Source of the DNA: Patescibacteria group bacterium
GTDB taxonomy: Bacteria; Patescibacteriota; Minisyncoccia; Phycocordibacterales; DATDWN01
Length of the DNA stretch: 21,779 nt
Assembly: GCA_030917185.1 (NCBI GenBank)
Contig: JAUPVF010000012.1
Span: forward strand, 1-21,779
Direction: 5' to 3'
The notes below the pieces were generated by a model. The model was not told where the DNA came from. It did not search any database and worked only from the letters and a program-made list of their open reading frames with translations. This document shows positions 1-8,399 of this stretch, one piece after another; positions within the stretch are counted from its first letter, which is position 1, and the number at the start of each line of letters is the position of its first letter. A program made the position numbers and the translations under genes.

Positions 1-1
1 T

Positions 2-220
2 ACCGGTTCATTGTCAGGCAAACGAGGTCAGATTGAAGGAATGGATGAACGAGGTATGATACGGGTTATCCATGCAAAGGTTCCATTGTCAGAGATGTTT
101 GGATATACCACAGATATTCGTTCAATGACTCAGGGACGAGGAAGTGTAATGATGGAATTTGATCATTATGATGTTGTACCTCCAAATGTTGAAAAACAAA
201 TTGTAGAATCACGAAAATAA
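2..220 (+). CDS. fusA: Elongation factor G, C-terminal fragment (5' end outside window)
   Basis: EF-G is the GTPase that drives tRNA-mRNA translocation on the ribosome. Only the last 72 codons are present, open at the left edge. The visible part matches the end of domain IV and domain V: GKRGQIEGM, then VPLSEMFGYTTDIRSMTQGR, then a terminal FDHYDVVPPNVEKQI. This ending is highly characteristic of EF-G. The gene ends in TAA and is followed directly by a strong hairpin terminator, so it does not read into the next gene. In many bacteria tuf follows fusA closely; here the two are separated by about 8.2 kb. The identification is secure, but the GTPase domain lies outside the window and cannot be checked. 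Confidence 0.96.
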   Translation, partial: TGSLSGKRGQIEGMDERGMIRVIHAKVPLSEMFGYTTDIRSMTQGRGSVMMEFDHYDVVPPNVEKQIVESRK

Positions 221-222
221 AA

Positions 223-258
223 AATTAAAAATCCCCACGTATGTGGGGATTTTTAATT
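223..258 (+). terminator. Intrinsic terminator after fusA
   Basis: A perfect 16-bp stem (223-238 with 243-258) with loop GTAT. The core is ATCCCCAC/GTGGGGAT, flanked by an A-tract on the left and a T-tract on the right, so it could work in both directions. It begins 3 nt after the fusA stop. Confidence 0.92.
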
Positions 259-285
259 GCAGGAGAAGCGAAATACATATATGAT
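257..285 (+). promoter_or_regulatory. Candidate promoter giving a leaderless mRNA for the 1438-aa gene
   Basis: A -35 box TTGCAG (257-262), a 17-bp spacer and a -10 box TATGAT (280-285) lie between the fusA terminator and the start codon. The ATG at 292 is only 6 nt beyond the -10 box, where transcription would normally start, so the message would have essentially no leader. A GGAG at 262-265 is too far upstream (about 26 nt) to act as an SD for this start. Confidence 0.55.
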
Positions 286-291
286 TAACGT

Positions 292-3200
292 ATGGCATTT
301 TCTCTTAGAAATAAAATTGATACGTCGCATCCTCCCATATTTCCTTCCTCAACACCGGAATCTATTAAGGAGGATCTTGCCCTCCACGGTATTGAGACTA
401 TGCCAAAAGGAACAGGAGGGGAAGATGTTATTCCTATAGATTGTGGTGTTGTTGATTTTTCTAATTTTCAACCAACTCGTCTTAAATTAGAGAAGACAGA
501 ACCTTTACCGGTGGTACCGCAAGAAAAGATTCAAGAGGAAAAAACTGGAGAAACTGTTTCAGAGATAGGGTCATTGGAAATTCGGCATGTAAAAGAGACT
601 AATAGTACAATTCCCGAAGAAGTAGTTCAATATGTGATGAATCATTTCAGTCAAGGGAAAAGAGGTCTTCTTTTGAGGGAAGCATTGAGGGATAATGATT
701 TAGGGGAGTTTAAGAGGGCACTTGATGGGGCGTCTCGTATAGGAAGAATTACTCCTGAGGAGACAAATGAAATAAATAAAATTCTTAATCCAAGAAACAC
801 CCGGTCTCTTATTGAAGAGAAGGAAAAATTCATCCCTCAAGTTGGGGACAAGGTATTGTGGACTGCTGATGACCTGAAAAAACCACGTGTGGTAACACGT
901 GTTATAGGTGATGCGGTTTTTGTGCATGGTATTGCAAAACCATTACGCATCCAAGATGTTACAGAGATAGAGCCACAAATGGCTGAAATGATGAGTATTG
1001 AAACACCAGAACCAGTTGATATGGAAAAACCTGAACCGGTTATTGTGGAGGCACAGTTTTCAACACAAACAATACCAGAATTTTCATCACTTGCGACGGG
1101 GGACATACAGAAACCACAATTTGAGGTTAAACAACCTCCAACTGAACAAGATATTATTAAGAAGGCGTTGTATGCATATTATACTGACGGTGATTTAGAT
1201 AAAGCCATAGATATATTTGGAACAATTGCTGACCCTGATGTTCGTGATAGTGAATACGCTGATTTTGCTGAAAATTTAATTCGTAAAAATGATACAGAAC
1301 ATGCCCGACAAGTATTGTCACATATTAAAAATACTGAAATTGTAGAGCGACTACAAGCAGAATTACGAGAACAGGATCCAACAGATGAAGATCTACAGGA
1401 TATGTTTGTGGATGCATATAATGAGGGAGATCAAAGTAAAGCCCTCGATTATTTGTTGCGGATTAAAAATGAGGGCCACAGAAATCAATCTCTGTTTAAT
1501 TTTACTGAATTTTTGATAAGTGAAAGTGAAAAACAATATGATTTTGCTCGTGTGGTCGTTGGACACATGGATGATCCAAACCAACAACAAGAATGGACTG
1601 AAATTATTGATAATAAAATTAAAGAGGACTCTGCACCAGTTGAACCACCATTGGTTGAAGAACAGGTGGTACATAGTATTGATCCTCAACAGGTTAATGT
1701 TCCCACATCAGTCACACAAACCAATCCAGAGCCATTACAACAAGCAGTTGAGCCGATTATACCTAAATCAACGTTATCTATCATCCCAGAAAAACCAGAA
1801 GTCAAAGAATTATCGGATAAAGAGTTGGCAGTTTTGTTTTCACAGGCACTTATAAGTCAAAACGGACTCGATGCTTATTTAGAGTACCTCTCTACTGTTT
1901 TAGACAAAGAAGTACGTCACAGCCAATTAAATACATTGTGTCGAGCGTTGGTTGAGAATCAGAAGTTAAATGATGCTCGGCGTGTTGTTCAGGAAATGGA
2001 CAATAACGGAGTACAAAAAGAATGGCTCCGTATTATTGATGCAAAAGAACATGGCGCAGAGACACAGGTAAAGCCAGAGATAGTCAGTTCGTTATTAGTA
2101 GAACAAGGAAAAAAATCTCTTCAGTTAGAACAATCTCATGGAATACTGGATGCTGAGGTTGTTGATCAACCTGTTGAAGTACCACAACCAGTAACAGATA
2201 CGAAACAAGAGATGGGACAATTAGATTCTCAAAAACCATTAATTCAACCTGTTTCCGTTGACGCTTCTCTTGTGTCCAATCAAGAAAAACAGAACGATAT
2301 TACACAGGACTCTGTCGGGGTAATTCATTTTGAGCCAACATTTTTTGATGACAAGATGGATGAAATCAATCGTAATGCAGAAAAATTCAGTGAGATGTTA
2401 AACGGTATTCGTGAGGATGAAAAAATAAAAGAATTTCGTGCGGCATATGTAGACTTGTCCATAGCATATAAACAGGAATTACGAAAAGCGAGAGGTAAAT
2501 TCAAAAATCTTCTCTCTGATCTCGGTGCACAGGTTAAGATGCCAGAAACTCCAACACTACTCAACTTGAGACAAAATATGGATGAGGCCGAGAAGGCATA
2601 TAGAAATGCACGTAAGAAAAAATATGCAGAAACAGGGTTTTTTGATAACAAAACAATTGACAGCACATTTACAAATGATGATGGTGTGGTTGAGACTGCG
2701 CAATTTACACCATATCACGCACAATTGATTGGCGAGGCAGAATATGAACGTGGTGCAGTACAAAATCAGATAGATAAATTACTTGAAAAAGTGGCTCCAC
2801 AAGAGGCCGGATTGGCTCGAAAAGCATTGGTGAAGTTTCAAAATATCCCTTTGGCAGCACGTGTTGCCGCTACATCTGCTTTGACAGGAATTATTGCTGG
2901 CGGAGTTGCCGGTGTTGGTGTGTTTGGTGCTGCTGCGTATGCGGGGCAGAGAGTATTTAGAGGTCTAACTGGAGTTGCTGCATCCGACGCGACAGGGAAA
3001 ATGGTTGATAGTATATACAAAAAGAAAAACAAAGAGGCAGAAAATAAATCAACCGTTGAATACAGTACAAATATAGACCTGGATAATTTTGATATTAAGG
3101 AAAAGGAGCGCCGTGAATTTTTTGAAAATCAAGAAGTGGTCAAAAAAAGACAAATGCTTAAAAAGGGTGCTGCTATGGCGGTGACCGGCGGACTCACATC

Positions 3201-4608
3201 ATTTTTGTCTGGTGCAATTGTTAAGCCATCCGTTACGGTATTGGCAGAGAACCATGTTGGAATTAATGGCTCCCCGGTTGCAGAGAAATCTGCTGTAGAC
3301 GCCTATGTAGGGAAAAAAGTATCTATGCAGAATGAATTTGATGCATGGTATGACAATAAAAATGGTGTTATAGATTCAACAAAACCTGTGCGTGTTCCAG
3401 ATACGACAACATCGGCAGTAAAAGGCCCAGTGATATCAACTCCAGAAAAGATTGTTGGGGTAAAGGGCGGTGGTGTTCCTCCAGTAGAACATCCTGTAAA
3501 TACACCGGCAGACGCGAAAATTAATAATTTGCCAAAAGGTGTTGATACAATACAAAAAACTCCAAAACCGGAAATTACTCAACCTGTGTCATCTCAAACA
3601 GCAATCCAAGAGACAGAGGTTAAGTTGTCATCACGGGGGTTTATTCAAACCTTCGATGATTTGAAAGGTAAACTGTTAAAACAGTATGGTGACGCACAAC
3701 ATGTACCAGATAAATTACAAAAATTTATTAAAACACCATCAACAGAATTGGCAAAGGAATTCGGTATGGTGAAGGGCAACCAAAGTGGTATGGGATTGGC
3801 GGGGGAATCACTGGAAATTGATACACAGGGTGACTTAGTATATGAACATTTGGATAAGACAAAAGCAGTATTATTTGACGCAAAAACGAACACAACTCAT
3901 GGGTTTGAAGAGGTGGGAGGAAAAATGTTTACTCCAGAGAATATAACCACACATCCTGCAGTGGATCCAACAATTAAACCGTTTACCGTCCCTTCATCTC
4001 CGGCACATTTTGTTGATACACCACTTGTAACCGAGGAGGGATTATCATCTGTTAGTCAGACAACAGAGGTTATTCCGCCTGGAACACAATTAACCCCTGA
4101 CATGATTATGGGGGATCATGTTCAGGTCGGTCCAGAACGTTTTGATATTGTCATGAATACAGAAAACAGCATGAGAAAGATATTATCTTCTGGCGGTGCT
4201 GTTATTGGGCAGGAACAACCTCTCGGTTCGTTAAAAACTTTTGTACTGGATGACAGGTTTCAAGAAGGAAATCAGTTTAAGCATATTCGTCAAGCATTTA
4301 ATACTATTCGGGAAGCAAAAAGCCCAACAGTTGCATTGGAGACAATACGGATTCCTTTGAATGATGGGTCACAGATAGAACTATTGCGAGGTAATCCTGC
4401 AACTGATCCAAACGAGGTGCACGTTTTGTTTAATGGTAAGGCAATTGCACAAGGAATGGTTACCGAAAAGGGTGTACAGGTTAAAATGCTAAAGGAGGTT
4501 AATACTAAATGGTGGTCTGAGAATATCTACGAACACGCATTCAAAAACAAAGATCTTAAACAAGCGATTAAAAAATTAGTATTTATAAGCCAGTCCAACC
4601 CAAAATAA
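292..4608 (+). CDS. Giant protein of unknown function: three helical repeats, coiled coil, two hydrophobic segments (1438 aa)
   Basis: I do not recognise this protein. There is no signal peptide. Visible parts, in order: a compact beta-like segment with VGDKVLW at about residues 184-228 (SH3/KOW-like in appearance, unproven); three related helical units of about 80 residues at about 284-363, 364-447 and 508-588, resembling TPR/SEL1-type scaffolds; a charged, probably coiled-coil stretch at 684-781; a Gly/Ala-rich hydrophobic segment at about 854-888; a second hydrophobic segment at about 960-977; then a Pro/Thr/Val-rich, low-complexity C-terminal part of about 460 residues. I saw only two cysteines. 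The layout suggests a membrane protein with one end carrying protein-interaction repeats, but the topology is not determined. ATG 292 is chosen because it sits just after a -10 box and gives the longest ORF. The 100-aa gene follows after a single base, so the two are probably co-expressed. Confidence 0.85.
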   Translation: MAFSLRNKIDTSHPPIFPSSTPESIKEDLALHGIETMPKGTGGEDVIPIDCGVVDFSNFQPTRLKLEKTEPLPVVPQEKIQEEKTGETVSEIGSLEIRHVKETNSTIPEEVVQYVMNHFSQGKRGLLLREALRDNDLGEFKRALDGASRIGRITPEETNEINKILNPRNTRSLIEEKEKFIPQVGDKVLWTADDLKKPRVVTRVIGDAVFVHGIAKPLRIQDVTEIEPQMAEMMSIETPEPVDMEKPEPVIVEAQFSTQTIPEFSSLATGDIQKPQFEVKQPPTEQDIIKKALYAYYTDGDLDKAIDIFGTIADPDVRDSEYADFAENLIRKNDTEHARQVLSHIKNTEIVERLQAELREQDPTDEDLQDMFVDAYNEGDQSKALDYLLRIKNEGHRNQSLFNFTEFLISESEKQYDFARVVVGHMDDPNQQQEWTEIIDNKIKEDSAPVEPPLVEEQVVHSIDPQQVNVPTSVTQTNPEPLQQAVEPIIPKSTLSIIPEKPEVKELSDKELAVLFSQALISQNGLDAYLEYLSTVLDKEVRHSQLNTLCRALVENQKLNDARRVVQEMDNNGVQKEWLRIIDAKEHGAETQVKPEIVSSLLVEQGKKSLQLEQSHGILDAEVVDQPVEVPQPVTDTKQEMGQLDSQKPLIQPVSVDASLVSNQEKQNDITQDSVGVIHFEPTFFDDKMDEINRNAEKFSEMLNGIREDEKIKEFRAAYVDLSIAYKQELRKARGKFKNLLSDLGAQVKMPETPTLLNLRQNMDEAEKAYRNARKKKYAETGFFDNKTIDSTFTNDDGVVETAQFTPYHAQLIGEAEYERGAVQNQIDKLLEKVAPQEAGLARKALVKFQNIPLAARVAATSALTGIIAGGVAGVGVFGAAAYAGQRVFRGLTGVAASDATGKMVDSIYKKKNKEAENKSTVEYSTNIDLDNFDIKEKERREFFENQEVVKKRQMLKKGAAMAVTGGLTSFLSGAIVKPSVTVLAENHVGINGSPVAEKSAVDAYVGKKVSMQNEFDAWYDNKNGVIDSTKPVRVPDTTTSAVKGPVISTPEKIVGVKGGGVPPVEHPVNTPADAKINNLPKGVDTIQKTPKPEITQPVSSQTAIQETEVKLSSRGFIQTFDDLKGKLLKQYGDAQHVPDKLQKFIKTPSTELAKEFGMVKGNQSGMGLAGESLEIDTQGDLVYEHLDKTKAVLFDAKTNTTHGFEEVGGKMFTPENITTHPAVDPTIKPFTVPSSPAHFVDTPLVTEEGLSSVSQTTEVIPPGTQLTPDMIMGDHVQVGPERFDIVMNTENSMRKILSSGGAVIGQEQPLGSLKTFVLDDRFQEGNQFKHIRQAFNTIREAKSPTVALETIRIPLNDGSQIELLRGNPATDPNEVHVLFNGKAIAQGMVTEKGVQVKMLKEVNTKWWSENIYEHAFKNKDLKQAIKKLVFISQSNPK

Positions 4609-4609
4609 C

Positions 4610-4912
4610 ATGAACATTTTACCCAAAGAAATCATAACTGAATGGGGACTTCAATCACTTCCCGAGCAGAAGCAGATTGAGATTGTGGATCGTATTGGTC
4701 ATATGTTATACCAAGCAGTTTTGGTGCGTTCTTTGGATATTTTGTCCGACGAAGAACAGGAAGAATTTGATGTGTTGCTTGATAATGACGGGACAACCCC
4801 TCAGGATGTATTGGTATTTTTACATTCCAAAATACCAACATTCCAACTTTTAGTAGCAGAAGAAAAAGACAAGTTAAAGGATGAATTAATGCTTATGAAA
4901 AAATCCCGGTAA
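4610..4912 (+). CDS. Small acidic helical protein, unknown function (100 aa; DUF5663-like from memory)
   Basis: The sequence is complete and predicted almost entirely alpha-helical and acidic, with no membrane segment. It opens with ILPKEIITEWGLQSLPEQKQ and has a central ILSDEEQEEFDVLL stretch. From memory this resembles short proteins annotated DUF5663 in CPR genomes; I could not check that assignment. The ATG lies one base after the TAA of the 1438-aa gene, so translation is probably coupled, and a role as a partner of the giant protein is a reasonable guess. No SD of its own is seen. It ends with a Lys-rich tail. No A-tract hairpin follows; the next possible stop signal is the inverted repeat at 4961-4990. 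Confidence 0.8.
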   Translation: MNILPKEIITEWGLQSLPEQKQIEIVDRIGHMLYQAVLVRSLDILSDEEQEEFDVLLDNDGTTPQDVLVFLHSKIPTFQLLVAEEKDKLKDELMLMKKSR

Positions 4913-4950
4913 AGTTATCCCCACTACCTCTCCCGTTACTATACGTATCT

Positions 4951-4959
4951 TGCTATAAT
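4951..4959 (+). promoter_or_regulatory. Extended -10 promoter for the secreted protein gene
   Basis: TGC followed by a perfect TATAAT (4954-4959) makes a textbook extended -10 element. No good -35 box is seen at 17 bp. The start site would fall at about 4966, inside the inverted repeat at 4961-4990, leaving a leader of about 60 nt before ATG 5029. Confidence 0.6.
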
Positions 4960-4960
4960 T

Positions 4961-4990
4961 ACAACCAATAGTGTCACCACTATTGGTTGT
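4961..4990 (+). repeat. 13-bp perfect inverted repeat overlapping the predicted transcription start
   Basis: ACAACCAATAGTG (4961-4973) and its exact complement (4978-4990) are separated by TCAC. It starts one base after the TATAAT box. It could be an operator for a dimeric repressor, a terminator for the 292-4912 operon (only a weak T-rich tail, TTGTATT, follows), or a 5' hairpin on the next mRNA. The sequence does not decide among these. Confidence 0.75.
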
Positions 4991-5028
4991 TTGTATTATC
5001 AACATTATTCACTCTAAATATATTACAT

Positions 5029-8000
5029 ATGTTACGTTTTTCTATTCGCTCTCTTGCTCTGCTCACACTAAGTGTGTGTATTGCATTTTTTGGTATGATA
5101 TTTGTCGCACAATCAGTTTTTGCACAGACTGATTCATACGATACGTTTGTTATCAACTCTCCACTCAACACCTCTCTTCGGATTACCGCAACACCGCTTG
5201 AGTTAGACAATACTACCGGTCAGTGGACCTACCGTATTGACTGGAAGCGAGTGCGTAATGCCCAAGGGTCTTTGTATATTACAAAAGAAAGCAATAGCAG
5301 TACGGTTATTCTCGCTCTTTCTCCCGCAGCACAGTCAGGAAGCAAAACAGTAACACTGGCTCCAGACACAATCTATCGCGTTAAATTCTACGGAGCACCC
5401 GCTAAAGGGGGGACTCTTATTCTAAGTAAAAAACTTCCTACTCTGTCTGTTTCTGATGAAAATCCAGATATTGATGCTGACTACGATAACAGCACAGTGG
5501 GTACAGGTACTGGTACCAGCACAGGATCATCGGTCGTAACAGTTACCAATACAGGAACAGGTAGTTTTGATCCTGCGGTAGACAACAGAACAACCAATAC
5601 ATTCTACATTGCACCCAAATCACAGGTAAAAGTGGCTGGTACCCCTGCATATTTCTTTGTTCGTATCGGTAAATATGGGAGTCAAACTAGTGCTATAACT
5701 GAATTTCAAAATGTGCCAAAAGGCATGAATATAACCATGTATCGGTTTGATCAGAGTAGAATTGATCCTGCATGGTACTCTGGAGACAAGTTACCAACAA
5801 CTTCTGTTACTTATACCGGCGTTGTGTTGCCAGATATGTCACTAATTAAAGGTTATCCATACCCAGTAGAAAAGTTTATTGGGGGAGGTAAGGGTTGGTT
5901 GAAAAAGGATGAGGTTGCAGCTCGAACATATATGGGGCTTGATATAATTTCTGACAGTCCTCTTCGTGGGGGGGAGATGGGTTTGATTAAAGTCGATACT
6001 GATTCGGATTTCAATTCTGGTCCAGGTACGTACACACTGAAAGCAATAGAAAGTACCGGTTTGGGTGCAACTGCAACTAAAAAGGAAGTAACTTTTAGTG
6101 TTGTGGTTGGTGATCAGGTTGCTCAGTGTTTGAACGATTTGAAAAATTGGCCTAATCCGATCGCAAAAGGATCAAAAACGTTACCAAATGCTTTCAAATT
6201 GTCTGGTAACCCAGCGCAGTTTAAGGATGCCTGTGACCCAAGTATTGGACCTAATGCATCAAATTTCCCAAATTTCTTGGCAGATAAAAAACCTTTACTT
6301 CAGGATTGTGTTGATAAAGCACAAAGACAGGCAAATATATTAGGTGTTCCAATGACATGTTCTATTATAGACACTAAGTTCTCAACAGAACCACGGTATC
6401 GAGCTGGCTGTAAACTTACAGGATCTTCTGCTGGCCAAAATTATGACTATGAGTTTCAAGCGGCACAATTGGTTGGAACTGGTCAAACAGGAACAAATCA
6501 ACAGTATGCAAAAGGGGGATGGAAGGATATAGAGAATACCATATTGCAATTACAAGCTCTTACTATTACTGATCGTGGCAGAGTGTATTATGATAATGAT
6601 TCTGGTGTATGGAGAGCAATGAATACTACGGTAGCAGATGCCCCGGTATCCTGTGATAAATTAATGGATGTTGATGTAAAAAGTGTGAATAAAAATTGGG
6701 GAATATCAGTGCATGCAAAGTCTGTTACAGAAGGGACCACTATGCCAATCGAAATCTCTGCTCCAGCAGGAGTAAAATCGGTGAGTTTGTATTTGTTAAA
6801 ACAATACATGAATCCTGCGAATGCAACAGAATCATGGAATGATGAGACTAATCTACCAAAAGGAGGTACATCTTGGAGTTCTTGGACAGGAGCAGTCGGA
6901 CCAATTGCCTTTGCTGCACAAAGAAATAAAATAGTAGACCCTGAATATCATCCACAAGTTGCTTTAACAATGCAGAGAGTTTCCTTGGTAAACGGCAAAG
7001 GCTCAATTCAGTGGACGGTTCCAACTGGACTTGAACCATATCAGGAAATGGGATGGAAGGGAGCTGCACTTGATCCTGCGGTACAGTATAGGATACGAGC
7101 AGTTGCTGATAATGGTGTGTGGTCAGACAGTCCTGCCTTTTCGTTACTTTCAAATACCCAGTCATGTAATTTGATGGAAGGAAGCGGATGCGACACATCA
7201 CAAGTAACTCAATCAGACACCGGTGCTGTATGGAAGGGGGGTCAAGCTTTGTTCAGATCTTTCGGTACTCAGGGAGATGCCGTTGCTCCGTTGGATGTAA
7301 AGATTACAGATGGTAGTGCTACTTATGCGGCAGGACAACCTCATCCATCAGGAGGAATGCCTTCTCCAATTACCCCGGGCAAGCAAATACAGGTGTCAGG
7401 GTACATGTTCAACAATGGTGGAACCAAGAGAGTTGATGTTGATTTGTTGAAAATAGGTAATGGGTGTACACGTAATTCAAATCAAGCATATTCTCTGTAT
7501 GTGTTATGTGAATCTGAATCATACTCAGCACCTGAACGTGTATGGTCAATAGTACGAGATGCTGCTCCTCGGGTGGTTACAGATGCTCAGGGCTTTAACA
7601 CATGGTTCTTTAACTACACGTTTGCTATTCCATCTGATGCATCAACTGGTAAATATATTATTCGCATCACAGACCCAGATTTTCTTTATAGTTATGCTGG
7701 GCAAGAAAGGGGAATTACAATATATAATGGTCAGGGTGGTGCAGCATTTAGTCCATCATTTGATGTTACTGGGGGCACAGTTTCAGCAATACCAACCAGT
7801 CCATCTTCTCCTGTGCCAGTAACTCCTCCGGTTGTTACTACAAATCCAACACCAACTGCTACAGTAGTTAGGGATCCAGATGGTGTCGGTGGAGGTGTTA
7901 CTCCTAACACCTGCGGGATGGCTTCAGTATGGTGGTTTAGAAATGGTGCAAGTGCATGGAATTTGTACAGAAGCACCACAAATAACTTGTCTTCAGCCCA

Positions 8001-8181
8001 GAAAATCCTTTCAAACATCCCATATGATGCAAGTGCAACAACTGGGGGGAATATTGATGGGTGGACAACCAAAATCCCTGGTGGCACATACTATTACTGG
8101 GTAGAAAATGTTGGAGGTCAGACTAAAGTACCTTCTTTCACCAATACTACCGGTGGTCTGGTTGTGAGCGCATGTAGATAG
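5029..8181 (+). CDS. Large secreted (probably cell-surface) protein with Sec signal peptide (1050 aa)
   Basis: I do not recognise a named family. Residues 1-32 form a Sec signal peptide: basic start MLRFSIR, a long hydrophobic core, and a VFA|QT signal peptidase I site. ATG 5029 is chosen because it gives this clean signal peptide; an in-frame TTG at 4987 lies inside the inverted repeat and is unlikely. A beta-rich, Fn3-like N-terminal segment (about 33-145) ends in TLAPDTIYRVKFYGAP. A Gly/Thr/Ser-rich linker follows at about 158-182, then a long beta-rich central region. A Pro/Thr/Ser linker (about 920-952) leads to a C-terminal domain of about 90 residues with Trp/Tyr-rich strands. The mature part has 12 cysteines, an even number that suggests disulphides. 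No LPXTG motif, C-terminal membrane helix or lipobox is seen, so attachment would be non-covalent. S-layer or adhesion roles are possible but unproven. Confidence 0.85.
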   Translation: MLRFSIRSLALLTLSVCIAFFGMIFVAQSVFAQTDSYDTFVINSPLNTSLRITATPLELDNTTGQWTYRIDWKRVRNAQGSLYITKESNSSTVILALSPAAQSGSKTVTLAPDTIYRVKFYGAPAKGGTLILSKKLPTLSVSDENPDIDADYDNSTVGTGTGTSTGSSVVTVTNTGTGSFDPAVDNRTTNTFYIAPKSQVKVAGTPAYFFVRIGKYGSQTSAITEFQNVPKGMNITMYRFDQSRIDPAWYSGDKLPTTSVTYTGVVLPDMSLIKGYPYPVEKFIGGGKGWLKKDEVAARTYMGLDIISDSPLRGGEMGLIKVDTDSDFNSGPGTYTLKAIESTGLGATATKKEVTFSVVVGDQVAQCLNDLKNWPNPIAKGSKTLPNAFKLSGNPAQFKDACDPSIGPNASNFPNFLADKKPLLQDCVDKAQRQANILGVPMTCSIIDTKFSTEPRYRAGCKLTGSSAGQNYDYEFQAAQLVGTGQTGTNQQYAKGGWKDIENTILQLQALTITDRGRVYYDNDSGVWRAMNTTVADAPVSCDKLMDVDVKSVNKNWGISVHAKSVTEGTTMPIEISAPAGVKSVSLYLLKQYMNPANATESWNDETNLPKGGTSWSSWTGAVGPIAFAAQRNKIVDPEYHPQVALTMQRVSLVNGKGSIQWTVPTGLEPYQEMGWKGAALDPAVQYRIRAVADNGVWSDSPAFSLLSNTQSCNLMEGSGCDTSQVTQSDTGAVWKGGQALFRSFGTQGDAVAPLDVKITDGSATYAAGQPHPSGGMPSPITPGKQIQVSGYMFNNGGTKRVDVDLLKIGNGCTRNSNQAYSLYVLCESESYSAPERVWSIVRDAAPRVVTDAQGFNTWFFNYTFAIPSDASTGKYIIRITDPDFLYSYAGQERGITIYNGQGGAAFSPSFDVTGGTVSAIPTSPSSPVPVTPPVVTTNPTPTATVVRDPDGVGGGVTPNTCGMASVWWFRNGASAWNLYRSTTNNLSSAQKILSNIPYDASATTGGNIDGWTTKIPGGTYYYWVENVGGQTKVPSFTNTTGGLVVSACR

Positions 8182-8201
8182 TATAGAAAATATATAGGTA
8201 T

Positions 8202-8243
8202 TAATACAAAAAACTCCCTAACATTGGGGAGTTTTTTGTATTA
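8202..8243 (+). terminator. Intrinsic terminator after the secreted protein gene
   Basis: A 17-bp perfect stem (8202-8218 with 8227-8243): A-tract, ACTCCC / GGGAGT, T-tract, with an 8-nt loop. It starts 20 nt after the stop codon and looks bidirectional. Confidence 0.92.
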
Positions 8244-8249
8244 AAATGC

Positions 8250-8281
8250 TTGACTATTATTGTGTTTTTGTCTAATATAAT
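8250..8281 (+). promoter_or_regulatory. tuf promoter and start of a roughly 110-nt leader
   Basis: A -35 box TTGACT (8250-8255) is followed by overlapping -10 candidates: TAATAT (8273-8278, 17-bp spacer) and TATAAT (8276-8281, 20-bp spacer). The leader runs to 8399. It contains a possible hairpin, ATACTT paired with AAGTAT (about 8335-8356), but no SD. A leader this long is unusual in this window, where most are short. Confidence 0.7.
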
Positions 8282-8399
8282 GATTATCGTATTTTTGCGA
8301 TGATTTAATAGTGTGTGTATTAGTTGTCGGAGCATACTTGCTTTCTCGAGAAGTATCCTCTCATAATTAGTATAGAAATTAATTAATTATAAAAATAAT

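Noticed and set aside
4987..5028. Upstream TTG start for the secreted protein
   Set aside because: It would lie within the palindrome and add 14 residues ahead of an otherwise ideal signal peptide starting at ATG 5029.
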